A stretch of 64,000 nt of DNA from Antennarius striatus (lineage: Eukaryota > Chordata > Actinopteri > Lophiiformes > Antennariidae). The stretch is from contig NC_090779.1 of NCBI RefSeq assembly GCF_040054535.1, forward strand, positions 19,144,501 through 19,208,500, given 5' to 3'. Made by a program: the position numbers and the translations under genes. Numbering within the stretch: position 1 is the stretch's first letter; each line of letters opens with the position of its first letter. Positions 9,201-29,477 of the stretch are shown here, in pieces. The notes beneath the pieces were generated by a model. That model saw only the letters and a list, made by a program, of their open reading frames with translations. It had not been told where the DNA came from and searched no databases.

Positions 9201-12200
9201 CTGATCCCACAACCCCACTAACCTCGAGTTCCCTGTGAACAAACACATTAAACACATACTTCGTCCATCCCCAAATCTGCATATAAAGGAATTTAGGAAG
9301 GGGTTCATGTTGAAAGGTGATATGCTTCTTATCATTAGCTACCTTCTCACAGTTACTGCTGCATCATACAAATTTGTCAGCTTCAAAACAGCATCATGCA
9401 AAAGTGGCAGAGCTCGTAACAGAGTATATTCACTTAAACTTTAAATTCACAACGTGACACCAAGCTGAGCTGCTTTTATGTGGCTTCTGTATAGCGTATT
9501 GGGTGTCAACTCATTCTACTCATTGTGCTGACAGTCAAGATAATGAATCAGAAAAGACAGTAAATAACACGAGGCTGTCATCAGAAGCAGACGTACAAAA
9601 GGACTTCTGAGTCAGTGCGTAACAGCACTTCTAAATTGCACTACATAAAAAAAATAAACTCATTTGAATCTTTTGGATATTCTGAATAAATTGTCAAAGC
9701 ACCTCTCTAACCTTTGATCAGTGTAATGTGATGAAAGCCGATGAGTCAAAATAAATCGCAAGACGTTTGAGGCAAAATTCCCACAAAAACACAGTTATCA
9801 GTGGTGTTGATATTCAAATCCTTACATAACATGAAAACCTGCTCTTTTTGATCACAGTATTAGTACATCAGGCAGCCCCACAAACTGTAGTGTCCCTTTT
9901 TCTGGAAGTATTAGATTCTTTTGAATTACTCTTTTGCTACATAACCACCAGCTCAAACCACTGGCGGTGCTTTCTTTTCATTGACATGCATCTGTTGTTT
10001 TCATGTTGCCTGTTTCTATGCCTCTTGTCTTCATCCCTCCTGAGGGGGAGGTGTTGCATCAGCTTCCACAGTCAGAAAATACACAGCTATCCCTGACTAA
10101 ACCAGTCTGATGCCATCTCTAGTGTCACTTTGGCAGAAACAGAACAAAAAAAAAGAGCGTTCTTTTGCACATAGGCATGCCCATCAAGAGACGTGCAATC
10201 AGCTGTGCAAGGCAACATAAGATGGAGCTTGAAGGTCATGTAAACTGTAGCTCACACGCAATTTGTTGCCACTTTCTTTCTGTCACTAAACTGATCAGTC
10301 TGATGGTTTGCTACTTACAGAATATTGCAAGCAAAGTGTCAGAGAGAAATAACTTCAGAAATAATCACACCCTATGTCAGCACGAAATAGATTCCACTTA
10401 GGCGCAAAAGAGAGGTGTGGAATCATTACTGTCTTCACCTTCCATCACAAGATAACCATTTACGTCTCAATCGAGTCTTAACAGCCGCAGAACCTGAACG
10501 ACTACAAGTAAAAGTCATTAAGGTGAACAGAAAACAAATTTACATCAGTGACACACAGTACAGAAAGCCCACATCTTTGACCTTAGTACAAAAATGGCTC
10601 AGCTGAGTGGTGCAGGAATCCAGGGGGGGCCTGTGCCGACTGTTTGCTCTGACATCAAAAGATGATCAGGCCGCAAGTGCTCACGTACATTGTCCACATC
10701 CTCGACAAGTTAAAAAAACAACCAGCTCCGCATGCACAGTCCCATATAAGTCATCCGTACACCATCGCTCCCTTCAACCCGCTCTTTGTCGTCGTGCTTC
10801 TCCCTTGTCTCCACAATGTAAAGCCATCTGCAAGAGCAGTTGTTGAATTCAAGTATGGTATGCTGCATACACAAAGCGTGGATGAACATCTAACATCACC
10901 CTTTGGTTCAATGCTTTTTGCAACGTCGTTCATAGTTCTTTTTCATAATATGCCATAATGTGACTCAGTGGTCACTGTGCGAAAAGCAGAAATAGATTAA
11001 TAATCTAGGATCCACAAGCGCAATATCCACATTAGACTGAGATACCTGAAGTATTATTCACAAAGTCATAAAGTCTGAATGACATCCAGTTCTTTCTAAA
11101 TCAAACTGAAATATTCCAAATGAACACAGCACACCAGTGTATTTACAGTGACTTGACCACTTAGTGAAATCCACCATCATTTCATTTCTGCATCAGCAAG
11201 TCACTTTGAGTGCCAAAAACCATCAAACCCGTGTTAAAGTCAAATATCCCCCAGTGTCTCTTTTGCTATAACTTAAATTTTTTCTAAACAAAGTCTAATA
11301 AATAATTGTAAGTCATCAACAAACAAAGGACGCAACAGACTGTACCAACTGGAGATGAAATGGAGAGGAGGGGGTACAAAATAGGGCAGACGTAAATTGC
11401 TTCATAGTGTTAGGTCTATGACATCCTGCAATGCAGATGGGTGCACAGTTGATCCGTCTGCAATGGCAAAAAATATCTTTCAAATTAAAGTAGCTCTCAA
11501 ACAATTCAACACACATTTTGATACTAAATGCATGACCTTACTTTGACACACTCACACACTCAATGTCGCTCAAAGATTTGGATGCAAAATCTGCAAAAGT
11601 AAAACCCTGGGATTGTCAAAGCTCCGTTGGAAACGATGAGGTGGGAAATGTAGATTTCCATATTAATTTGAGGCTGCATTGGGTCATGTGCAGCACAGAC
11701 TCTTTCTTATAATAAATATAAATGTGAAAAAGAAATTGGGAATCTAGGAACTGGGTCGAAGCCCCTATTGGGTAGTGAGGGAGTGATGACTTGCATTTCA
11801 TTCCTATTTCTGACTTGAGCACCACATTTCTCACATGCAAGGGTACAGGGGCCACGAGCTGGAATTCAAGGCAATGTGACGAAGCAGCAAAAGCCACCGC
11901 CATGCTTGCAACTGCTCTAGCTGCCCCAACGGCGGCAGAGACAGATGAATAAGAGATATAGGAAACGTCCAAGTCTTTCATGGATGATAACAAAAACATT
12001 TTGCAAACACAGGCATTCTCATCTGTAGAAATTTCATGCACACATCTCGTTTTCTTCTTCCTCTTTTTCCCAGGATATGGTGCTTTGAGGTAATAACACA
12101 GCTATTTCATTTCCAAAAAAAGATAAACTGTCATCCACCGACAAGGTGAAAACTCAATCAATTCCTCTAAGCACCAATAGAACTGAGGGGATAAATGATG

Positions 12201-12458
12201 CCCCTCCAACCCCTTCAAATCACAAAATGATGAAAATCATAACAGCAGCAAAAAAAATTACATTTCCATCATTTCTAATACAAAGTAAACTACCCAAATA
12301 TACATATAAAGTTTGAATAAATACTATCAGATATAGTTGTACTTCTTCTGCTACAGTCCATTTTGTCTTTTGTGTTTGTACATACGTGTACGGTATTAAT
12401 GTTACCTGGGATATAATCCACATGTGCAAATCAGTTTGTTATTGCCAGTTTTTGCTCA
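8610..12458 (-). other. Probable long 3'UTR and downstream flank of fgf6
   Basis: No coding exon is recognised between the CA tract and the fgf6 stop codon. Apart from a second CA tract at 9132-9198 it is free of recognised transposons. A minus-strand AATAAA lies at 8818-8823, so a 3'UTR of up to about 3.6 kb is possible, but its real length is unknown. Confidence 0.35.
9132..9198 (+). repeat. (CA)n microsatellite
   Basis: Imperfect CA repeat with AAACACACGCACAGA interruption, then pure CA. Confidence 0.95.
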
Positions 12459-15400
12459 TCATATTCGGGGTAGGAAGTGCGTTACAGTCATGGCAGTGGT
12501 AACCTTGTTGCCCCTCTTCATGCGGCCATGCTTGCTGAGTGCTACGTAGAAGCCTCTGTAGACCAGAGACTCATAGGCGTTGTAGTTGTTCGGGAGCAAG
12601 CTCTCCTTGAACTTGCACTCCTCTTGGAAGACTGTCTGGAGAGGACAAAGAAACAGACAGTGTGTATGTTGATAATGTGAAGCATGATCTCTATGCAGGC
12701 TATTTCACTGTACAGTGCAGCAGTAATATTACATAGCACATGTTTGCACAGTATCCACATATCAGGATGTGAACATTGCACTTGACTACACATATACTAT
12801 ACCACAGACAGATTGTACATTACTGTCGTCAGATAGTGAATCATAATATGGTTAGACAATAATGCATAGGCAATACCACATTATTATATCCTAATACATT
12901 TTATTTTATTTATCTTTTCTGCTGTCTGTGTAGGTTCTCAATTACCCACGTCATAGTCATCCAAAGCTGTTCAAACCAATCCACGTCTTCAGAACTGAAG
13001 AAACCTTTTGGATATAGTAAAACGTCTTCAAGAAACCTTCTTTTAAAGTCCAGGGGATTTATTTAAACAGCTTTGGATCTTTTCTGCTGAATTTGACTTT
13101 TTTTCTTAGTTTTTCTTGCAGCTACTTCTTCCCTTGACCCACGGAGGATCGCTGAATGTGCATCTTATCCCATTTCATTAAATGGATTGTAATTTTGTGC
13201 CCTGTGAGTAGTTGGCTTCTTGACCGAGGTGTACCCCACCCCAAGAACACCCGGGACCCACAAGGGTAGGTAGATAGGTAGGTAGGTAGGTAGATAGGTA
13301 GGTTGGTAGGTGGGTGGGTAGGTAACTGGGTGGGTAGGTAGGTGGGTGGGTGGATGGATGGATGGATGGATGGATGGACAGACAGACTGGCATTATTTTG
13401 TCAAGCAATGGTCTCCCAGAAAATAATTCAGCTTTAATCTAAGCGAACAGCTGAAAGAAAACAATTTTTATCCCATTTTGAGGATTGTGCTCAATGTGTA
13501 AATAACCCTAAAGCAACTTTACAACACACAAAATGATAATTGTTGTGCTTTAGTTGTCTATTCTTATGTTTCAAGTTTTAGCTAGCATCTCATGACCACA
13601 GCCTCATATTAGACTTACATTGGTATCAACCCGCTCACACAAGTCTTGGCGAGAAAATGAATCTAGTTATAAATCAATAACAAAAACAATACAGAAAACA
13701 TTATTCACATTAATACAAAAACAAATTAAATCTTAGGGAATGTTGGGACCAAAAAAAGCAGAAAAACAGGAAATCACAATGACTTTAGATAAAGCTATTC
13801 ACTATTTTCCACGTGACGTCCGTCTGAATGAAATAATGTCTAAATACGGTATCTTCCATTATGAAGAACAACAGAGATCCCACAGAGTATGATTTGCAGA
13901 CTGAACAACAGCAGAGCAGATCCTTCCCATTGAGGCCATGTAGCCTAATTCAATCCCTTATCAGGTCATCACCATGCTCACAAGCTAACGCTTCATCACT
14001 CATGACTAGATAACGACTTCCATACTGTCTGTCGAATATGTTGCCTACAGAGAGTCAACCAGCAGCTGTGTGTCAGCAGGGCATTACTCAACACAAACCG
14101 CCCCACCACCAGGAGTAATTATTTGGACCTATTAATAGCTGATACTGCAAAAGAATTTAAGAAAATGATTTTCATCTTCTAAAACTTCCCCTCCATTAAG
14201 CGCTTTCCGTGATCATCTATGGGATGCAGATAAAAAGCTCTAATTCGGCTGTTATTTTGACCATAGGACATTAGAGCTGAGTCTATTTCTGTCATATAGC
14301 CAAAAATAACAGAACCAAGATATTCCAAAAACATCAGCGGTGCATGTACTCATTAAAAAATGTAGTGATAGAAATCCTCAAAGGACTTTTTTGCGAAATC
14401 CAACAAACAAGTGAAAACATTGCAGCTAATTAAAGATTTTAGTCTACAAAAATAGTCATACTCTTCACAACAACCAGGTGACCCGCAATATTTTGGATAG
14501 GTTGCAGGGAAAACTTCTTTTCATTTATTCTAACCTGATGACCAACCCTAATGAGTATTTCTTTCTACTTCACACACACATGAAACCATTGTCAGTGAAT
14601 ACTGGGATGTTTTTATTTTGATATTGATGTGCTCAGCAAAGTAAATGTTTTGCCATTAAAATCGATTTCCAGGGCTGCTGACAGGGTTACTTTGCATCAG
14701 GGAGTTTTCCTTCCTCCTGACGCGCACACACACACATGCAGGCGCGCAACCCCGCATCTGTCAGTCTCATCATTATGTACCCACACACCGGGATGCGCAA
14801 ACGTGCTTAAAATAGAGCTTTATAACGTCCGGGTGAAATTAAAATATATGAATTTGCAAAGCGTGCCGAGCACACATCCCACACCGCCCCCATCCCCCCC
14901 TCTGCTGACTGGGCAAAAAGCCCCTTATCGAAATGTCACCGAGCTGCAAGTGCGTCCTACTTTCATTAGAACTTAAGATCGCGGGGTAATAAATGAAATA
15001 CTGTGCATACCTACCGTTGCGTATAACCTTCCACGGCCGTTCATGGCGATGAACAGCTCGCTCCTCACCCCATACAGGCTCACCACTCCTCTCTCCACCG
15101 TAGAGATCTCTATTAGACCTGGAGCGACACACATAATTATTACGTCAGAACATCATGTAATTCATCACCGGCCGATCGTCCTGGCTCATTATGAGATCAT
15201 GTTGACTGAAGCATTGTGCGCTCTCCCCTGTCTCTCTCCCTCTGCGTCTATGGGTGTAACCTTGCAGATTGCTGCGCAGCACGCAGAGCCTTTGTTCTGC
15301 ATCTTTCACCCCATCTTTCATTTGCATCCAAGGCGCTTGACAAATCAAGCAGAGTCCGCTTATTGCAATTATTGTCAGTTATTGCATTGACGTGCGCGGC

Positions 15401-16074
15401 TATTGGCCTCTGGACCGCCCTCGCAGTGCTGCGTAAAAATAAGTTGTGTCTAAAAGCGTCCATACATTCATGTCATGGTTGAGCTTGGGGGAGGGGGATG
15501 AGGGGGGGGGGGGTGCTCGGTACTGATGGATACTTATCTTCTCTCTTTATTTTAATAGATTTTCTAACCCCTGCTTGGAAGAAATTCAATTGTCCCTCAG
15601 AGTCGACACATGATCATGCAAATTAATAGAAGGGATTGATTAGCCTACTCATCACAGATCCATGCTTATTGAGTCGGTCTCTTTTTTTTTCATGTCTATC
15701 ACATTACATTGGTGGAGGTTTAACTCACTGTACTGGTTTTCATTATGTACACCGTTTATCCTGCCGTCGGGGAGGATCTGAAGGTGAAACCCGATGCCGA
15801 CGTTGCAGTAGAGCCTCCGCACTCTTTTGATGCCCAGCAAATAGTCACTCTCCCAGTTCTGCTCCGGTTTCTCTCCGGAGATCCCCAGTACGGAGCGGGA
15901 GAAGAGGGTCTCCCATCTTTTCTCTAGCAAAGTTACATTTGTCCTGCTGCTCGGTAACGGGTACGCTGACACGATCCCCAGCAGAAATCCCAGGAGAACC
16001 ACCGCGGTCAGCGTCCAGTGCGGCGTGCCGGCCTCGCAGGACATACTGACGAGGAGCCTTTGCGCAACGGCCAT
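12459..16074 (-). CDS. fgf6: Fibroblast growth factor 6, three coding exons
   Basis: FGF6 is a secreted, heparin-binding FGF of the FGF4 subfamily that acts on FGFR1/FGFR4, notably in muscle. Minus-strand exons are 16074-15729, 15118-15015 and 12635-12459 (phases 1 and 0), giving 208 residues, the same as human. The start [12 protein letters not shown] lines up with human MALGQKLFITMS. A hydrophobic stretch ([17 protein letters not shown]) is the signal segment, and NVT is a glycosylation site. The core shows [37 protein letters not shown] and [18 protein letters not shown], and the protein ends [10 protein letters not shown], all FGF4/6 hallmarks. The exon 3 acceptor was set at 12635 because it keeps phase. 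Exon 2 is 104 nt, the usual FGF middle-exon size. It is tandem with fgf23 on the same strand, as in human. Fish can have fgf6a and fgf6b; linkage to fgf23 hints at fgf6a but this is inference. Confidence 0.96.
13264..13385 (+). repeat. (GGTA)n/(GGTG)n/(GGAT)n tetranucleotide array in fgf6 intron 2
   Basis: Tetranucleotide units GGTA, GGTG and GGAT in succession, ending with ATGG units and GACA. Confidence 0.9.
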
Positions 16075-16323
16075 CCGGTTCACCTTCGGGCCACGTGGTC
16101 AAAATTAATGACCCTAAAAATACCGCTCTTCTTGTTTTGCTTCCTTCGGCATGCTGGCTGAGGGTTATTTCTGGAGCGCAGATCAGGGCTTTGGGCATGA
16201 AACGTAAGCCCCGGTGCTGAGGAGGAGAGGAGACGGGAGAGAGCGCGGCAGAGCTGGAGGTGATGGTGATGTTGGTGATGGTGATTACCATGTTTTGCGG
16301 CTCCTCCGCGCCTCTCTCTCTCA

Positions 16324-16325
<2 letters not shown>

Positions 16326-16415
<90 letters not shown>
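16326..16415 (+). repeat. (CA)45 microsatellite just upstream of fgf6
   Basis: A pure 90-bp CA tract 252 bp upstream of the fgf6 start codon. Pyrimidine-rich CTCTCT runs flank it on both sides. It lies in the probable promoter or 5'UTR of fgf6. Confidence 0.95.
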
Positions 16416-16416
<1 letters not shown>

Positions 16417-17399
16417 CACTCTCTCTCTCCCCCTCTCTTCTTCTCGTTTGCCCTCTCGATCTCCTTCTCGGTGAAGTTCAGAATAAATCCACTATCTCTC
16501 ACCAAAGCCCTGATTCATTTTCGCAATGGCTAACGCGTCCCGGGATGACATTATGCTGACTTCACCGCTGGGACGATGCAGAGGGAGAGAGGGTGCTGAC
16601 ACGGGGGAAAATTCCAACTCTGCTGAGAGTTCAGGTAAATGTCCTACGGCCACTGCTGGATCGGAGGTGAAGAACGCTTCCTGGTGGCGTTCAGCGGCCG
16701 CGGGGCGCGATGGCGCAGACGGGCTGATCCCAAATTGGGTCGGTGGTCATATGTCTGTCAGGCCGCTTCCTTATTTAGACGGAAGGTGTAAAAACAGGAC
16801 CACTTGTCACTGGGGAGCAATGACAGGACTCTCGTGGTCCCAACTTCTTCTCCTGTGCTGGTCAGGAACTTGCGCGTAAAAAAAATAAAAAAATCGTTGT
16901 TTTACTGGGACTGAAATGACTCCTTGTCGGAACAGGGAGACAGCAGGGTGTCCATGAGCGACCAGCCGCCGAGATCAGGGTTCAAGATCTGCGTGTCATC
17001 CGGCATCCACCTCTGACGCGTCTTTGAGCAAGACATCGACTCCCCCTCAGCTTCATATGTCGGTTGGGTAGTCTTGGTATTTTAATAATGGCTCCATTTT
17101 AATAGGTACGGGACGAGCCACGCATTCTCAAGCGCATTCACGAGGACTATGAGGAGCAAACTGGAGAGGCCTGTAATGGAATGGCACATTGTCAGCGTGC
17201 CATTCCTTGCGAAACGAAAGCCTATCGTCTTTTCCATGTAATAGATAATGCCACCAGCGGCATGCCCATGCGTGCGTCAGCGAGGCCGGTGCAGTTGCGC
17301 ACCAGCGTTCTCTCCTGCACGCATCAGTTCCACAAGACCTCCAACGGATGGCACCATTTCCAAGTTCATCTTATCCACCGCTGCACACACTGGAAGGTA
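16416..17399. other. Upstream flank of fgf6
   Basis: GC-richer sequence (for example CAGCGGCCGCGGGGCGCGATGG near 16693) without a recognised exon. It probably contains fgf6 promoter elements, but no TATA box was assigned. Confidence 0.35.
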
Positions 17400-18262
17400 C
17401 AGTGGTACCTCTACTTACGAATGTCTCTACTTACGAAATGTTCTACTTACGAAACTTCTCAGCAGGAAAATATCTTACGAAAGGTAAAAATACAGTATGG
17501 GCTGATACTCGCAGCTACCACAGGTTCCTGAACGCAACATCCTCATAGCTGCTCTGCCATTGGCTATTACCTAGTATCTTCCTGGCATTCCATTGGCTAA
17601 GAGGGACCTCTGTGTGGAGCTAGATCGGGGTTTATGCAGAGTCCTCCTCATTCTGCCCTTGACCCGTGAGGTGTTCTGATAATTTTACGCAAATATATTA
17701 ACTTTTTGAGTATTCGCTATGGACCCCAAGAAAGTGACCGAAAAAAGAGTTTTTTTTTGTCTGTACAAACAAAGCAAGAGATAATAGAAAAGCATGAGAA
17801 AGGGATGCGTTTGGTTGATCTCGCCAAAGAATATAGCCGTAATGCATCTACAATCGACACGTTATTAAAACAAAAGGAAGTTTAAGGAGATTAAGGCATC
17901 ACATGGGTGGTTGGAGAAGTTCAAAAGGAGGACTGGAATTCACTCTGTTGTTTGGCATGGTGATGCGAGGAGCAAATGAACCAGAGGACAAAAAACAATG
18001 AGGACCGCAGTTAAAAGGTAAATGACAGTCATTTTTATTCTTTACTCTATTGTTTTTTACGTTATATACAACTCACACTTATTGTGTAATAATCTAATTG
18101 GAACATGTATTTGTTACATGTTTTGATGCAGTTTTATGTTTTATAAAACATTTATACCAGAATTAGGGCATTTGCATGGAAAACGCGTCTCTACTTACGA
18201 AATTTTCTACTTACGTAATTTCTTCTGGAACCAATTAATTTCGTAAGTAGAGGTACCACGTG
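17400..18262 (+). mobile_element. Decayed Tigger (Tc1/mariner superfamily) DNA transposon
   Basis: Terminal inverted repeats start CAGTGGTACCTCTACTTACG at the left and, read inward from the right, carry the same GGTACCTCTACTTACGAA. Motif CTCTACTTACGAA is repeated inside both ends. A TA dinucleotide precedes the left end, as expected for a TA target site. The interior holds remains of a Tigger/pogo transposase beginning MDPKKVTEK near 17719, then, after a frameshift, KHEKGMRLVDLAKEYSRNAS (CENP-B-type helix-turn-helix) and WLEKFKRRTGIHSV with WHGDARS. The catalytic DDE domain is missing, so it is non-autonomous. Confidence 0.85.
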
Positions 18263-21170
18263 GACCACTTGAGCATTTTAAGTAAGAAAAATTCACTGAA
18301 GCGAAGACCAGGACCATGTCAGACTGGATTAACTGAGACGGTTCTCCTAGTTAATATTTGAGCCAACATGTTTAAAGTGATATATTAAGTTTAACCACTG
18401 ATTAACAAATCAGTTCTTTGATACTGAAAAGGAGAATGAGTTTCCAAAAATGAGTCAAACACACAATTTTTTTAAACAATGCCATTCATTTATTTTGTAC
18501 AAAATCTATTCGGTATATATTTATATACAATCTGATTGACTTATATGGAAAATAAAATGGCTGAATTCACGAATTACAAAGAACAAGTGAATCATGTGAC
18601 AAAAAAAACCTGCTTAAAATAATCAACTCAGACCAGAGAAGGAACACTGGTCTAAACATAACTAGAACATTGGCACTTTTTTTTCTTTTTGAAATCAAAC
18701 AGTAAACAACTCCACCAGCAACGCTGAACAATACAAGATCTCTGATGAGAGATAAGTGGTTATAGGAGACCCAGATTAAAGCAGTATTGACAAGATAACA
18801 AGCTTTTGTATTTGCAACAGGGCTAAAAAAGAAAACAGCAACACATCTCAGCTGTGTAACATGCATACATGTTTTCAGCTGATACAGGCTACATGGATGG
18901 TGACCACAGGAGCAAATGGAAAGTATTTTCAGTTTTCTCATCTGCAGCTTATTCGATATATACTGGCGATGATGTTGAACGTACTACGTAAAGTGGGTGA
19001 TGTTAAAATAAATTACAGCTTTGATTATGCCTCTATACTACATCTATACAAATAATTTATCTTTTCACAGAAACAGCGTTGCATCGATGAAAGATGCAGT
19101 AGTTTAATAGGTGCTATTGTGTAATGAAAGCATAAATTAATACATATTTACAAATACCTTTTTTTCTAAAAATGTACAGGCACTTGTAAAACTCTTTTTT
19201 TTTTTTCCTGACAATATTTTCTTGTGCATTTTAAGGTGAAAAAGAAAATGCAGTTGCTTGAACGTTTGACTGCAGCAGCATCAACATGAGACACAAACTC
19301 TCTCCCGTTTTTTACTTCTTCCATGCTGAGCACACCTCCGGCAATAAGACTCGCCCATCTGCTAGACCTTATTCATCACCTCTCGTGTAGGATAAGACAA
19401 CCTAGATACAAAACGCTCAGATGGACTCGCTGCATGGCCACAAAACAAGGGTGGCGTTTACACCAGCCAACTTTCTCAACTGATAGCTTTTACATTGAAA
19501 CACAGTTTATAAAGAATGTGAAAAAAAATGCACACATTTAAGTCATCACTTATCAGTTATACACTTATATATTACTCACCCTGTCCACCATATTATCTTA
19601 GTAAAAACACACATACACACACCCATACACCTCAGCTCAGACTGTCCTTCATCGTCTTCATATGCAGTGCATCCTCTCAAGTGATTATCAGTAACCAAAT
19701 ATATTAATTTTACTGCATGTTTTTTTTTTTTGGCCTTTCAGGAACAGGTGTGAAGAAGCAGGCTTCCATCAGACATCGTACGCATTTACATTATGTAACC
19801 ATCCCATCTGGATGTCTCAGGCTGAGGATTTAAGAGTATACTAAAATATGGAGGTTTGGGCAGCAGGCAAAATATTTTCATCAGTGGCAAAAGAAAAGGA
19901 TGGGACACTAAAACAAGGTAGTAACCTGAGACGACGGTCCTGATGAGAAGCATTGCCGGACAGGATGCGCAGTTGACTGGATCAGACATGCTTGAAGCAA
20001 ATTTTCCAGTTCCAGGCTTCAGTCTCTAACCACCGCAGTCCATAAGCTCACCTCAACAGGTTGCATAATAGTATTCCCACAGGGATATATATAGCACATT
20101 TTTATACAACATACTTCCAGTAACACTGCTCATTAATTAATAAATGACATAAGATATGAGGAAAAAAAACAAAAAATGGGTTCAAAATGACTCAGCCTGA
20201 AACAAGTGTTGGACGATGCCTTCTTCAGTTCTGAAGGAGCTTCGCATTAGAAAATAGCCCTGATGATGTAATGGTTGTGTCATCAACAGTACTTATGTGT
20301 TAGGCTTGAGGTTTCACTATTTGAAAGACAAATACTTTACAATCTGAGCACTTTGTGTTTAAAAGGAGATGGCACTTGACAGGTTGACATGGTTTGATGA
20401 AGGATGATACCAACCTGCATTATAGAAAAAGTAGGATTTAGTTATTTGTGGGTTTTAAACCACAGAGAAGAATAAAAGACATTTTGACCAAAAGAAAGAT
20501 ATTCAAACCATTAGTTTAAAATTTCTCCTCCGGTAAGGTTCCTCAAATTTATGGAGTTGCAAGATTTAAACACCAGATGTACCCTCTAAGGCTGTTATTA
20601 ATCCTGGACAGAGCAGTCCAGTGGTCCCGCTTATTGTAAGGATTTTTTGAATGACTAAAAACAATCCAAGCAGTTGTTGTGACGAACAACAGGCCTGCCT
20701 CAATAAAATGACAAGTCTCTTAATTTTTTTTCGTCTTTCTGCAGATGAGTTTGGACAAGTCCAGGTGTGTTTGGCAAATTTAGAGTAGAAACAATCTGTA
20801 CTAGAACATGGACAGCTCAGGACAAGACCATAACAAAAGAAAAAAAGCATAAAAGTTCTACAGTAAATCTGCTGTACCTGAGGAAAAGACGACGGACAGA
20901 AAATATGTCACAACAAAAGGTTTTGAGTGAGATTTCCATTCAATCCAAAGTTGACTCTTTGGGTGGCAGGTAACAAAAACTACACCTTCTTGGTAGCTAA
21001 TGTAGCTGCTCTCTGGTAAACAGGCACAAACTGACAAATGCACACTTTACCAACAGAGCAACTACACGGTACTAGGGCAAGGCATTCGGGAAACAGTAGT
21101 GCAGTGTTAAGTTCCACCTTAAGGAACCTGAAGAATTATTCATCACTCCCATATATTTTGCATCTCTGTC
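18263..21170 (-). other. Probable 3'UTR of slc45a3
   Basis: AT-rich sequence without repeats or exons follows the slc45a3 stop codon on the minus strand. A minus-strand AATAAA at 18489-18494 would give a 3'UTR of about 2.7 kb, ending just before the Tigger element. Confidence 0.45.
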
Positions 21171-27699
<6,529 letters not shown>

Positions 27700-27911
27700 A
27701 TTTACAGGGGCTGGCTCGCCTTTCTTACTCTATGGGATGGCCACTACTGGGGACAAAGGAGGAAATGGGGACGGAAGCGGGTGCAAAGAGGGGAACACGT
27801 GGAGGCAGATACCCCAATGATACAAGAGGACTGTCGTGAAGAGACAGCAGCAAAGAGGAGTGGATGTCTCAGATAACCTGGAGGATTCATCCTCTTCTCA
27901 GCATTCTGTAT
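27700..27911 (-). other. 5'UTR part of slc45a3 first coding exon
   Basis: On the minus strand a polypyrimidine tract and CAG acceptor (CCCTGTTTTTCAG) end at 27912. About 210 nt of leader run from there to the ATG at 27699. Confidence 0.6.
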
Positions 27912-29477
27912 CTGAAAAACAGGGGAACAGAAAAAGACGGCTGTAAAAAAAATGAATGACACACCTGAAAGTAAGACAAAACTCCCACACAGACTTTACA
28001 TAGGACGTCATACAAGTTGAAGAACTTCAATAAAATAACTTGGTCTACACCTCTCAACCAAGATTTTTTCTGTATTCATATAAAAATACAATAGGGATAC
28101 AATCACAGACATTGCACAAGGAAAAAAAAATTCACAAATATTTTACATTATATAATTAATGTGCCTCATGTTGATGAACCACCACAGACAGAGGTTAAAC
28201 TGTGTAGAATGACAAACAAAATGCCACTGAAACACAACAACATTGTTATTTATAACAGTCCTCCACCGTAAAAGTCAGTCATACATTTTACGATAATACT
28301 TCCACTGACAACAGAGGACACTCTCCAACACAAGCTTTTCTGTCAGATACACAGTGTTGACACTATTCCTCAATCTAACAATCAGCCCACTGAAGTGATT
28401 GCAGTCACATTAGTAAAAAAAAATAATTCAGGTCTGGAGACAAAAACAGTCACCTTAGATAAACTGATAGATTTAAGTTAGAGGAACAGACCTGCAAGAC
28501 AACATGTCTTGTTTTCACGTAATACTGCCTCCAGTCTGTGCATGTTAATGCACCGATCTGTCTGGAGAGTAACAACAAAAAGTATAAAATCAAGACATCC
28601 GCCAATAAGGTAAGGGTTCTTTTAACGTGCAGGCAAAGAGCAAGAACAGTCAGAACAGCTGAAGACACATTAACAACAAGGTGCTATATTTGCATTCGGT
28701 GTGAGATTGCTCTGCCAATGCTGCCCATCTGTTCTCTCCCAGCAAACAAAATGGATGTCATCATCTCAACCAAGATGGTTGGTTAATAACAAAAATGTGC
28801 TCACCACAGCAAGTGGTCTAATCAGAGTCATACAGCATTCAAAGGAAATGTTTGTTGTGTGGTTGAGGTGTTTCATGTCTCTAATCTGAGTGAACACAAC
28901 TCGATCACGGTCATCAGGAATCCCAGACTTTTGTCGATCATCAAAACTATTACACCAATCATTGTAATCAAAGTCAAGTTCGTACAGCAATCACACATCC
29001 CCAGCTCAGTCACTAGAATTCTTTTCAAATTAACTGATGAATATCTTCTCGACAAAGACCGTTCTACAAACCGCATTTACTAATACTGACCAATCCCACT
29101 CCACTGATAGAGCTTTGACATGTCAAAAAACAATCACATTTAGTCCCAATTTCATATGGATTATTTTTCTACTGTAGTCGTACATTGATAGGCTCTCTGT
29201 TATCTCACAGTGCCTCCCATTCTGAAGTCATCACAACTTCTTTAAATGTTTGTTTTTTTAGTCATATGCTGACAGTTAATAGTTGCTGGCTGTGGGCTGC
29301 ACACATTATACATAAATCCCCACAGTCCTGTGCAGCTACTGCCAGTTCAGAGCTGGAACAACATTAGTTTCAAATATATCTTTGTAATGTACAGAATGGA
29401 TGAAGCCACCAATGGGCCCAATAATCCCACCATTAACAGGTTGTGTGGAAGAGGATCTAGCAGAGGCCTGGTCTACT

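Noticed and set aside
15845-16324. 159-codon minus-strand open frame overlapping fgf6 exon 1
   Set aside because: Different frame from the conserved FGF6 sequence; a shadow in GC-rich DNA.
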